DNA of 5,228 bases from Sulfurimonas sp. (GTDB lineage: Bacteria; Campylobacterota; Campylobacteria; Campylobacterales; Sulfurimonadaceae): positions 38,854 to 44,081 of the forward strand of contig NVUO01000015.1 of NCBI GenBank assembly GCA_002733155.1, read 5' to 3'. Position numbers and translations under genes: made by a program. Shown in pieces: positions 1 to 5,228 of this stretch; position 1 is the stretch's first letter; every line of letters begins with the position of its first letter. The notes below the pieces were generated by a model. It was not told where the DNA came from. It did no database searches and worked only from the letters and a program-made list of their open reading frames with translations.

Positions 1-628
1 CACTCATAGTATTTACACGAGCAAACCTATCTTCGTCAACCGCCATAAGCTCTAACTTTGCAGCACGGGAGATAAGTTCACGTGCACGTTGTTCCTCTTC
101 TTGAGTTTTAATTCCAGCTAATTCTACAAGGATTTTTTCCTCACCCTGACGTGCAACTACAGGTTCAGCTAAACCAAATTGATCTAGCCTGTTTCTTATA
201 GTCTCTATTGCTTGAGATATAGCTTGTTTTTGTGTACGAATAATCTCTTTATCTGTTAAAGAAAGTGAAAAATTTTCACCATCAACTACAATATTGGAAC
301 CCTCTATCTCAGAAAGAAAAGTTTTTATTGTTAAAGTATCATCAGAATCAAGTAAAGTAAAAGAGATAGATTGATCAGAAAACTTTAATGAATCTATTAA
401 GATATCTTTACGATCAGAAAAATGTTTAATACTTGCAGCTATTGATTTAATACGAGATTTCACAGCCTCCTCAGTTTTAACACCAAGAAGCATATGAAGA
501 CCACCTTGAAGATCAAGACCTAGGGTAACTTTTTTTCCACCCTCAGTCTGCATAAGAGATGGGATAGAAAAAAATACAGCAAATACTATAGCAAGCGCGA
601 AAATTACTATGCGATAATTAAGCTTCAT
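1..628 (-). CDS. secD: SecD, protein translocase subunit (5' part, cut by window edge)
   Basis: SecD pairs with SecF as an RND-like inner-membrane complex that uses the proton gradient to help pull exported proteins out of the SecYEG channel. Only the first 209 codons are here; the rest lies left of position 1. A membrane segment spans about residues 5-26. It is followed by the family signature LGLDLQGG at 36-43 and the start of the large periplasmic P1 domain. That domain contains the conserved stretch IRNRLDQFG...EPVVARQG at 144-162, which aligns with the P1 base of other SecD proteins. I chose the ATG at 628 because AGAAAG lies 7 bases upstream. The in-frame ATG at 634 has no properly spaced ribosome binding site. 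The gene overlaps the end of yajC by 11 bp, the usual yajC-secD order, and secF would be expected next. Identity is clear; the exact start is less so. Confidence 0.95.
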   Translation of the reverse strand, partial: MKLNYRIVIFALAIVFAVFFSIPSLMQTEGGKKVTLGLDLQGGLHMLLGVKTEEAVKSRIKSIAASIKHFSDRKDILIDSLKFSDQSISFTLLDSDDTLTIKTFLSEIEGSNIVVDGENFSLSLTDKEIIRTQKQAISQAIETIRNRLDQFGLAEPVVARQGEEKILVELAGIKTQEEEQRARELISRAAKLELMAVDEDRFARVNTMS

Positions 629-884
629 CCTCATACTTTCTAGCTACAGCTTCTTTTGTAATTTTTACTATAGTATCATCATTAATTTTTACACTTAAAA
701 ATTTATCCTCAACCTTATGAACTATAACTATAAGGCCACCAGTAGTAACTACCTTATCGCCTTTAGCAAGTGTCTCTATCATTGTTTGTTTTGATTTAGC
801 CTCTTTTTGTTGTGGGCGAATAATTACAAAATACATAATTGCGATTAAAAATACGAACGGTAATAATTGACTTAAAATTTCCAT
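618..884 (-). CDS. yajC: YajC, Sec translocase accessory subunit
   Basis: This is a small single-pass inner-membrane protein that associates with SecD-SecF and the Sec holotranslocon. Its precise role is modest and not fully understood. The 88-residue length is slightly below that of E. coli YajC. One hydrophobic segment covers about residues 4-22 and runs straight into the family hallmark IIRPQQKEAK (21-30), the positive cytoplasmic edge. The conserved soluble core follows, with GDKVVTTGG at 42-50 and a beta-rich tail. The residue three after GG-L, often glycine in relatives, is valine here (V53), a small deviation. The ATG at 884 is preceded by AAGGA (896-900), 11 bases upstream. The gene is first in the operon with secD and shares an 11-bp overlap with it, which suggests translational coupling. 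It diverges from lnt. Confidence 0.95.
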   Translation of the reverse strand: MEILSQLLPFVFLIAIMYFVIIRPQQKEAKSKQTMIETLAKGDKVVTTGGLIVIVHKVEDKFLSVKINDDTIVKITKEAVARKYEDEA

Positions 885-895
885 AAATCTTTGTT

Positions 896-900
896 TCCTT
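896..900 (-). promoter_or_regulatory. Ribosome binding site of yajC
   Basis: Read on the minus strand, AAGGA stands 11 bases before the yajC ATG. The spacing is a little long but usable, and it supports the 884 start. Confidence 0.7.
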
Positions 901-916
901 TGAATAAATTGATGAG

Positions 917-922
917 ATTATA
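917..922 (-). promoter_or_regulatory. Predicted -10 box of the yajC-secD operon
   Basis: The minus strand reads CTTTTTGTATAAT here: a perfect TATAAT after a T-rich run. This resembles the Campylobacterota sigma-70 pattern, where a T-rich stretch stands in for a -35. The predicted start is near 910, leaving a leader of about 26 bases that contains the AAGGA site. No consensus -35 is visible. Confidence 0.6.
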
Positions 923-954
923 CAAAAAGTATATTAATAAAGCACTGAATATAC

Positions 955-960
955 TATAAT
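955..960 (+). promoter_or_regulatory. Predicted -10 box of lnt (leaderless start)
   Basis: A perfect TATAAT ends 6 bases before the lnt ATG. With the usual 6-base gap between the -10 box and the first transcribed base, transcription would begin at 967, the A of ATG itself. No Shine-Dalgarno-like sequence lies between box and start. The -35 area (about 932-937) is AT-rich without a match, and it overlaps the upstream part of the divergent yajC promoter. Confidence 0.55.
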
Positions 961-966
961 TGCATT

Positions 967-2193
967 ATGAATCTTAAACCAAAAACATACAAACCAAGTA
1001 ATAAAGAAACTTTATTAGGCTTATTTACAGCTATTTTATTTAGTTTATTTATTTACCTTGAACATTTTTCTATAACTATAAAAGTATTAAATACTATATC
1101 AGCTCTTTTATCCTTAGCACTTTTTTTGTATATACCAAAAAAATCAGTATTAATCGCTGGTTTTTTAATTGGACTATTTTGGTTTTACTGGATAGGTTAT
1201 AGTTTTAAATACAATGATGTTGCTTATATGGCACCAATAGTGACATTTTTTTTCTGTCTTGTATATATGCTATTTTTTGGTGTTTTAGCTTTTACAGACA
1301 AGGTATATTTAAGAGCTATTTTATTGTTTAGTCTTAGTTTTATTGAACCTTTTGACTGGAACTGGATGCAGATAGAGCTTATCTTTGTAGATAGCTATAT
1401 TGGTGTTTTTAAATACCAACTAATTCTAGTATTGTTTTCTATAAGCCTTGTGACTTATCTAAAAAAATCATATAAATATTTAGCCCTGCTTTTGATACTT
1501 TTGTCATTCAATTTTGAACAAACACCATTAAAAGAAACAGATCTTAAAATTAAGCTTATATCTACTGATATTAAACAAAATCAAAAATGGTTAAGAAAAA
1601 ACTTATCCTCCACGGTAGAAATGATTTTTTTAGATATAAATAATGCTATAAATGATGGATATGATATTATTGTATTTCCTGAATCTGTTTTTCCTTTATA
1701 TCTAAATAAAAACCCTAATCTTAAAAATATACTTTTAAATTATTCTAAAAAAATCTCAATTGTAGCTGGTTCTTTATTAAATGAAAACGGAGTACATTAT
1801 AATGTCACATATATCTTTAGTGAGGGTAAATATAAAATAGCTAAAAAACTTGTATTAGTCCCATTTGGAGAGTATATACCATTACCAAAATTTGCCCGTA
1901 AGTTTATAAACGATACATTTTTTGCTGGTGCATCTGATTTTAAAACAGCTAATAAACCAACTGATTTTATTATTAAAGGTGTAAAATTTAGAAATGCGAT
2001 TTGTTATGAGGCTACATGTTCTGAAATATATGAGGGTGATGTTAACTTTGTAATAGCTACTAGCAATAATGCTTGGTTTTCTCCATCCATAGAACCAACT
2101 ATTCAAAAACTTCTTATGAGATATTATGCTCGTAAAAACTCCGTTACAATTTATCATTCAGCAAATTGGAGGGGTACTGGCATAGTTAAGTAA
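967..2193 (+). CDS. lnt: Apolipoprotein N-acyltransferase (Lnt)
   Basis: Lnt transfers an acyl chain from a phospholipid to the N-terminal cysteine of apolipoproteins in the inner membrane, the last step of lipoprotein maturation. The 408-residue protein starts with about six or seven hydrophobic segments (roughly residues 15-34, 37-55, 58-79, 87-110, 114-127, 145-165 and 168-182). A periplasmic nitrilase-like domain follows, from about 193. The catalytic triad is intact: E239 in FPES, K294 in KKLVLVPFGEY and C346 in ICYE, matching E. coli E267, K335 and C387. E302 of PFGE and Y347 after the cysteine are also kept. The protein ends soon after the nitrilase fold, so it lacks the C-terminal membrane helix of the 512-residue E. 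coli enzyme. From memory, short forms are usual in Campylobacterota. No ribosome binding site precedes the ATG. It diverges from yajC-secD, as in C. jejuni. Identity is firm. Confidence 0.94.
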   Translation: MNLKPKTYKPSNKETLLGLFTAILFSLFIYLEHFSITIKVLNTISALLSLALFLYIPKKSVLIAGFLIGLFWFYWIGYSFKYNDVAYMAPIVTFFFCLVYMLFFGVLAFTDKVYLRAILLFSLSFIEPFDWNWMQIELIFVDSYIGVFKYQLILVLFSISLVTYLKKSYKYLALLLILLSFNFEQTPLKETDLKIKLISTDIKQNQKWLRKNLSSTVEMIFLDINNAINDGYDIIVFPESVFPLYLNKNPNLKNILLNYSKKISIVAGSLLNENGVHYNVTYIFSEGKYKIAKKLVLVPFGEYIPLPKFARKFINDTFFAGASDFKTANKPTDFIIKGVKFRNAICYEATCSEIYEGDVNFVIATSNNAWFSPSIEPTIQKLLMRYYARKNSVTIYHSANWRGTGIVK

Positions 2194-2216
2194 TCTATTT
2201 GTAACCTTGCTTTAGC

Positions 2217-2222
2217 TATAAT
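2217..2222 (+). promoter_or_regulatory. Predicted -10 box of ppk1
   Basis: A perfect TATAAT lies in the 62-base gap after lnt. The predicted transcript start is near 2229, giving a leader of about 27 bases with a good ribosome binding site. No -35 match is seen at proper spacing, and I found no Pho-box-like direct repeat. Read-through from lnt is also possible because no terminator hairpin separates the genes. Confidence 0.5.
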
Positions 2223-2245
2223 CTACTAATATAAACAACTTAAAC

Positions 2246-2250
2246 AGGGG
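2246..2250 (+). promoter_or_regulatory. Ribosome binding site of ppk1
   Basis: AGGGG stands 5 bases before the ATG at 2256. It is a strong purine-rich site in an otherwise AT-rich gap, and it fixes the ppk1 start. Confidence 0.75.
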
Positions 2251-2255
2251 ATTAA

Positions 2256-4352
2256 ATGCTGAATCTTAAAAACCCAAATCTATATAATAACCGTGAACTT
2301 TCTTGGTTACAGTTTAACACTAGAGTTTTAAAACAAGCTCAAGATGAATCACTTCCCTTACTAGAACGTCTAAAGTTTCTTGCTATATACGGAACTAACT
2401 TAGATGAGTTTTACATGATACGTGTAGCTGGACTTAAAAAACTTTTTGCAGCTGGTATTATAGTATCTGGGGCTGATAAACTTACACCTTTAGAGCAACT
2501 TCGTGAAATTAGAAAATACCTACATCAAGAACAACAAGTTTTAGAGCATTGTATGACAGGAATTTTAAAAAAGCTAGAACTTGAAGGCATAAGTATTAAA
2601 TCTTATGATGAAGTAAATCAACATGAAAAACATTTTTTAAATAGATATTTTCATGAAAATATTTATCCTGTAATTATCCCTATAGCTATTGATGCTACAC
2701 ATCCATTTCCACATCTAAATAACCTTAGTTTTGGACTTATAGTGAAATTATCCGATAGTGATAATGAAGCTATAGAAAGGTTTGGAATTGTTCGTGTACC
2801 TAGGGTAGTTAATAGATTTATAGAATTAGAAAATGGAACTTATGTGCCAGTTGAGAGTTTAGTAGCCCAACATATTGAGGATTTATTCCCTGGTTATATA
2901 CTTATAAAATATTCATCATTTAGAGTTACTAGAAATGCTGGCATTGAGATAGAAGAAGAAGAAGCTGATGATTTTATGGAAATACTTGAAGAGGGTTTAA
3001 AACTTCGTCGTAAGGGTGCAATGGTAAGGTTAGAAATTGGTATTAAAGGTGATGATGAAATCATTGACTTTTTTAATCGCCATGCTAATGTATATAAAGA
3101 TGATATTTATAAATTTCATACTTTTTTAAACTTGTCATCTCTTTGGCAGATAGTATCAAATAAAAATTTTGCTCATTTATTACCAGCACCATTTAAACCA
3201 AAAAATTTACCACCATTAGATAGTAATGAAGATATTTTCTCAACTTTAGAGAAGCAAGATATATTACTTTACCATCCATATGAAAGTTTTGAACCAGTTG
3301 TTAGGCTGATACAAAGTGCATCTGTAGATTCAAATGTAGTATCTATTAAGATGACTCTTTATCGTTCAGGCACTAACTCCCCAATAGTTCAAGCCTTAAT
3401 GGCTGCTAGTGAATCTGGTAAACAAGTAACTGTAATGGTTGAGTTAAAAGCTAGATTTGATGAAGAAAACAATCTTATTTGGGCTAGGGCCCTAGAAAAA
3501 TCAGGTGCCCATGTTATATATGGGATTAAAGGTTTTAAAGTACATGCAAAAGCTACTTTAATTACTAGAAGGACTAACGGCAAATTAAAACAATATGCCC
3601 ACCTTGGTACTGGTAACTATAATCCAGCTACTGCAAAAATATATACAGATATGAGTTACCTTACATCAAAAGATGAAATTACTGGTGATTTAACTAGGTT
3701 TTTCCACTTCTTAACTGGTTTTTCTAAAAAAGGTAAACTCGATGAGTTATATATGTCTCCATCACAGATTAAACCAAAAATACTTTCTCTAATTCAGAAT
3801 GAAGCTAGACAAGGTAAAGATGGACATATTATTGCTAAGATTAACTCTTTAGTTGATGATGATGTAATTAGAGCTTTATATAAAGCAAGTCAAGATGGTG
3901 TTAAAATTGAACTTATTGTACGTGGAATTTGTTGTTTAAAACCAGACGTTGAAGGTGTAAGTGAAAATATACGCGTAATTTCAATACTTGGTAAATATCT
4001 TGAACACCCTAGAACTTTTTATTTTAAAAATGATGAAGCTCAAGTATATATATCTTCAGCTGATTGGATGCCTAGAAATCTTATGAGACGTATTGAGCTT
4101 CTAACAGCTATAAAAGATGTAGATGCTAAAGAAAAAATCCTACAGATACTTAAATTGCAATGTGTAGATAATAGCTTAGCGCATAAATTACAAAATGATG
4201 GTACATATATTAAAGTTAAAAATCAAGAAGTTAAAAGTATAAATAATCACAAGTTTTTAGAAGATTATGTAAATAGTGTATCAAAGTCTACAAAAAAAAA
4301 TACTACTAGAAATATAACTGATCTTGCAAATAGACTATTTTTGGAGAGTTAA
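2256..4352 (+). CDS. ppk: Polyphosphate kinase 1 (PPK1)
   Basis: PPK1 reversibly makes long-chain polyphosphate from the gamma phosphate of ATP, through a phosphohistidine. The product supports stress survival and phosphate and energy storage. The 698 residues match the usual full length (E. coli 688). The order is an N-terminal domain (about 7-110, with RELSWLQFN and NLDEF, where N48 matches E. coli ATP-contacting N45), a head domain (about 120-310), then C1 and C2 phospholipase-D-like domains (about 325-500 and 505-680). Key residues are present: autophosphorylated H430 in KVHAK (E. coli H435), H449 in YAHLGTGNYN (H454), H583 in LEHPR (H592), and the Mg-linked R370 and R400 (R375 and R405). 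The last roughly 40 residues are lysine- and asparagine-rich and poorly conserved; they include a run of nine A bases at 4292-4300. The stop lies one base before the next gene. Identity is secure. Confidence 0.97.
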   Translation: MLNLKNPNLYNNRELSWLQFNTRVLKQAQDESLPLLERLKFLAIYGTNLDEFYMIRVAGLKKLFAAGIIVSGADKLTPLEQLREIRKYLHQEQQVLEHCMTGILKKLELEGISIKSYDEVNQHEKHFLNRYFHENIYPVIIPIAIDATHPFPHLNNLSFGLIVKLSDSDNEAIERFGIVRVPRVVNRFIELENGTYVPVESLVAQHIEDLFPGYILIKYSSFRVTRNAGIEIEEEEADDFMEILEEGLKLRRKGAMVRLEIGIKGDDEIIDFFNRHANVYKDDIYKFHTFLNLSSLWQIVSNKNFAHLLPAPFKPKNLPPLDSNEDIFSTLEKQDILLYHPYESFEPVVRLIQSASVDSNVVSIKMTLYRSGTNSPIVQALMAASESGKQVTVMVELKARFDEENNLIWARALEKSGAHVIYGIKGFKVHAKATLITRRTNGKLKQYAHLGTGNYNPATAKIYTDMSYLTSKDEITGDLTRFFHFLTGFSKKGKLDELYMSPSQIKPKILSLIQNEARQGKDGHIIAKINSLVDDDVIRALYKASQDGVKIELIVRGICCLKPDVEGVSENIRVISILGKYLEHPRTFYFKNDEAQVYISSADWMPRNLMRRIELLTAIKDVDAKEKILQILKLQCVDNSLAHKLQNDGTYIKVKNQEVKSINNHKFLEDYVNSVSKSTKKNTTRNITDLANRLFLES
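4343..4346 (+). promoter_or_regulatory. Ribosome binding site inside the ppk end, deciding the gamma-CA start
   Basis: GGAG lies inside the last codons of ppk, 7 bases before the ATG at 4354. Its position favours 4354 over the upstream in-frame TTG at 4324, which would add ten residues (starting MQIDYFWRVK) that do not resemble the family. Confidence 0.75.
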
Positions 4353-4353
4353 G

Positions 4354-4884
4354 ATGTTACATACATATAAAGGTACTAAACCCTCATTAGAAAAAAGAAC
4401 GTGGTGTGCGCCATCTGCGGATGTAGTTGGTGATGTAAGATGTGGTGAGGACTGCTCAATCTGGTTTGGCTGTGTGATTAGAGCTGATGTCCATTACATA
4501 AAAATTGGTAATCGTGTAAATATACAGGATTTAAGTATGATTCACGTAACTCACTATAAAAAATCAGATAAAAGTGATGGGAATCCAACTATAATTGGTG
4601 ATGATGTAACTATTGGACATAGGGTAACGCTTCATGGTTGTACAATTGAAGATGCATGTTTAATTGGTATGAGTACTACTATTTTAGATGGGGCAGTTAT
4701 TGGTAAAGAATCTATAGTTGGAGCTAATTCACTTGTTACAAAAAATAAAGTTTTCCCTCCGCGCTCACTTATTATGGGAAGTCCCGCCAAAGTTATTAAA
4801 CAATTAAACGATGAAGATGTAAAAGAGTTATATGCTTCAGCAAAAAGGTATGTTAATTTCAAAAACGATTATCTTAATGTTTAA
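4354..4884 (+). CDS. Gamma-carbonic-anhydrase-like hexapeptide-repeat protein (YrdA/PaaY type)
   Basis: This 176-residue protein belongs to the left-handed beta-helix family that includes gamma carbonic anhydrase (Cam), E. coli YrdA and PaaY. It is most likely a cytoplasmic metal-binding trimer. Hexapeptide-type turns run from about 20 to 145, and a short C-terminal helix follows (about 151-172, from LNDEDVKEL). The three zinc-ligand histidines align with Cam: H64 in MIHVTH, and H89 and H94 in GHRVTLHGC. The active-site R43 and D45 (VIRAD) and Q58 (NIQD) are also present. The Cam proton-shuttle glutamates E62 and E84 correspond to V46 and H67, as in YrdA-like proteins, so carbonic anhydrase activity cannot be assumed. 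The start is set by GGAG in the ppk tail, and the one-base gap to ppk implies cotranscription. The fold and metal site are sure; the substrate is unknown. Confidence 0.88.
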   Translation: MLHTYKGTKPSLEKRTWCAPSADVVGDVRCGEDCSIWFGCVIRADVHYIKIGNRVNIQDLSMIHVTHYKKSDKSDGNPTIIGDDVTIGHRVTLHGCTIEDACLIGMSTTILDGAVIGKESIVGANSLVTKNKVFPPRSLIMGSPAKVIKQLNDEDVKELYASAKRYVNFKNDYLNV

Positions 4885-4917
4885 TTGATATAAAAAGTTG
4901 TAAAATTATTAATTATA

Positions 4918-4923
4918 TATAAT
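4918..4923 (+). promoter_or_regulatory. Predicted -10 box of the response-regulator gene
   Basis: TATAAT stands in the 62-base gap after the gamma-CA-like gene, with a predicted start near 4930. A TTGTAA at 4898-4903 is a possible -35, but its 14-base spacing is short. The surrounding DNA is nearly pure A and T, so chance matches are likely. Confidence 0.4.
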
Positions 4924-4935
4924 ATTTAACAAAAT

Positions 4936-4939
4936 AAGG
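4936..4939 (+). promoter_or_regulatory. Ribosome binding site of the response-regulator gene
   Basis: AAGG stands 7 bases before the ATG at 4947 and supports this start. It is the only G-bearing purine run in the gap at a usable spacing. Confidence 0.65.
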
Positions 4940-4946
4940 CAATATT

Positions 4947-5228
4947 ATGGCTATTATTGAAGACGAAGATGATTTTTTATTTGCAGTTGCCGAAGATGAA
5001 GATGAAGATAAGATTATAGATAGCAAAAGATATAAGGTCTTAATTGTTGATGATGAAGTTGATGTCCATGATATGACATCCTTAGCTTTAAAAAATATAG
5101 AGTTTCAGAATAAGGGTCTAGAATTGCTTCATGCATATAGTGCAAAAGAAGCTGAAGATTTATTAAGTAAAACCTCAGATATTGCTGTAATCTTTTTAGA
5201 TGTAATAATGGAGACTGATACAGCTGGT
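4947..5228 (+). CDS. Response regulator of the DUF3369-containing type (5' part, cut by window edge)
   Basis: The first 94 codons of a signalling protein are visible, with no stop before the edge. An unusually acidic lead (about residues 5-21, with EDEDD and AEDEDED) precedes a receiver domain that starts near residue 29. Receiver hallmarks seen are VLIVDDE at 31-37, with acidic-pocket D35 and D36, and the phospho-acceptor D85 in FLDVIMETD. The wording DDEVDVHDMT and DVIMETDTAG is typical, from my knowledge of the family, of regulators whose receiver is followed by a DUF3369 domain and then an output such as HD-GYP, GGDEF/EAL or a histidine kinase. The output domain lies beyond position 5228, so its job cannot be stated. 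A 62-base gap and its own AAGG site suggest a unit separate from ppk. The receiver call is strong; the DUF3369 call is inference. Confidence 0.85.
   Translation, partial: MAIIEDEDDFLFAVAEDEDEDKIIDSKRYKVLIVDDEVDVHDMTSLALKNIEFQNKGLELLHAYSAKEAEDLLSKTSDIAVIFLDVIMETDTAG
4992..5009 (+). repeat. Three tandem GAAGAT hexamers in the acidic leader of the response regulator
   Basis: Three exact copies of GAAGAT in frame encode three Glu-Asp pairs (residues 16-21). Gain or loss of a copy would keep the reading frame and only change the length of the acidic leader. Confidence 0.8.

Noticed and set aside
1246..1253. Runs of seven or eight T bases in lnt (1131-1137, 1246-1253, 1625-1631) as phase-variation switches
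   Set aside because: They encode phenylalanine- and leucine-rich segments expected in AT-rich DNA, lnt is normally essential or important, and the frame is intact, so no switch is supported.
1882..2157. Minus-strand open frame of 91 codons opposite the end of lnt
   Set aside because: It lies wholly inside lnt, whose catalytic motifs are intact in this stretch. Its translation is low-complexity and resembles no family I know.
2194..2255. Possible terminator between lnt and ppk
   Set aside because: No stem of useful length followed by a T-run could be drawn, so only the promoter and ribosome site are reported here.
3389..3583. Minus-strand open frame of 64 codons opposite ppk
   Set aside because: It is antisense to the catalytic part of PPK1 around H430 and has no ribosome site or recognisable domain.
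4324..4353. Ten-residue N-terminal extension of the gamma-CA-like protein from a TTG start
   Set aside because: The GGAG site is correctly spaced for the ATG at 4354. The extension would lie almost wholly inside ppk and does not match YrdA-like N-termini.
4632..4862. Minus-strand open frame of 76 codons opposite the gamma-CA-like gene
   Set aside because: It is the reverse reading of hexapeptide-repeat coding DNA and has no upstream signals of its own.
4885..4946. Possible terminator or FNR-type site after the gamma-CA-like gene
   Set aside because: TTGAT at 4885-4889 lacks the matching ATCAA half-site, and no hairpin with a T-run is present.

Overview
The window is ordinary, AT-rich bacterial housekeeping DNA. 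It very probably comes from a Campylobacterota (epsilonproteobacterial) genome, with a Sulfurimonas-like relative as the best guess. The reasons are the low-GC codon use (TTA, ATA, AAA and GAT dominate), all visible stop codons being TAA, promoters with a clear TATAAT but no good -35, the wording of the SecD and Lnt sequences, and the arrangement of lnt divergent from yajC-secD. The same arrangement is known in Campylobacter jejuni (Cj1095 against Cj1094c to Cj1092c). The genus is an inference from sequence style, not a database match.

Layout. Positions 1-884, minus strand: the 5' part of secD (209 codons, continuing off the left edge) and, upstream of it, complete yajC. The two genes overlap by 11 bp and form the front of a Sec-translocase accessory operon. 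Positions 885-966: a short divergent control region with two TATAAT boxes facing away from each other. Positions 967-2193, plus: lnt, apolipoprotein N-acyltransferase of the short type. Positions 2256-4352, plus: ppk1, polyphosphate kinase. Positions 4354-4884, plus: a gamma-carbonic-anhydrase-like left-handed beta-helix protein, one base after the ppk stop. Positions 4947-5228, plus: the first 94 codons of a response regulator of the kind that carries a DUF3369 domain, cut by the right edge. There is no stretch of 300 bases without a gene, and I saw no RNA gene, mobile element, CRISPR array or convincing terminator.

How the genes work together. yajC and secD help the Sec channel move proteins across the inner membrane. 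lnt completes lipoprotein maturation on Sec-exported lipoproteins, so the divergent pair is functionally related. ppk1 and the gamma-CA-like gene are tightly spaced and probably cotranscribed and translationally coupled. No direct biochemical link between them is known to me. The response regulator has its own likely promoter and is a separate unit.

No previously undescribed system is visible. The most interesting observation is that the only good promoter for lnt puts the predicted transcription start exactly on the A of its ATG, with no ribosome binding site. This suggests a leaderless mRNA, fired from a promoter that shares DNA with the yajC-secD promoter.
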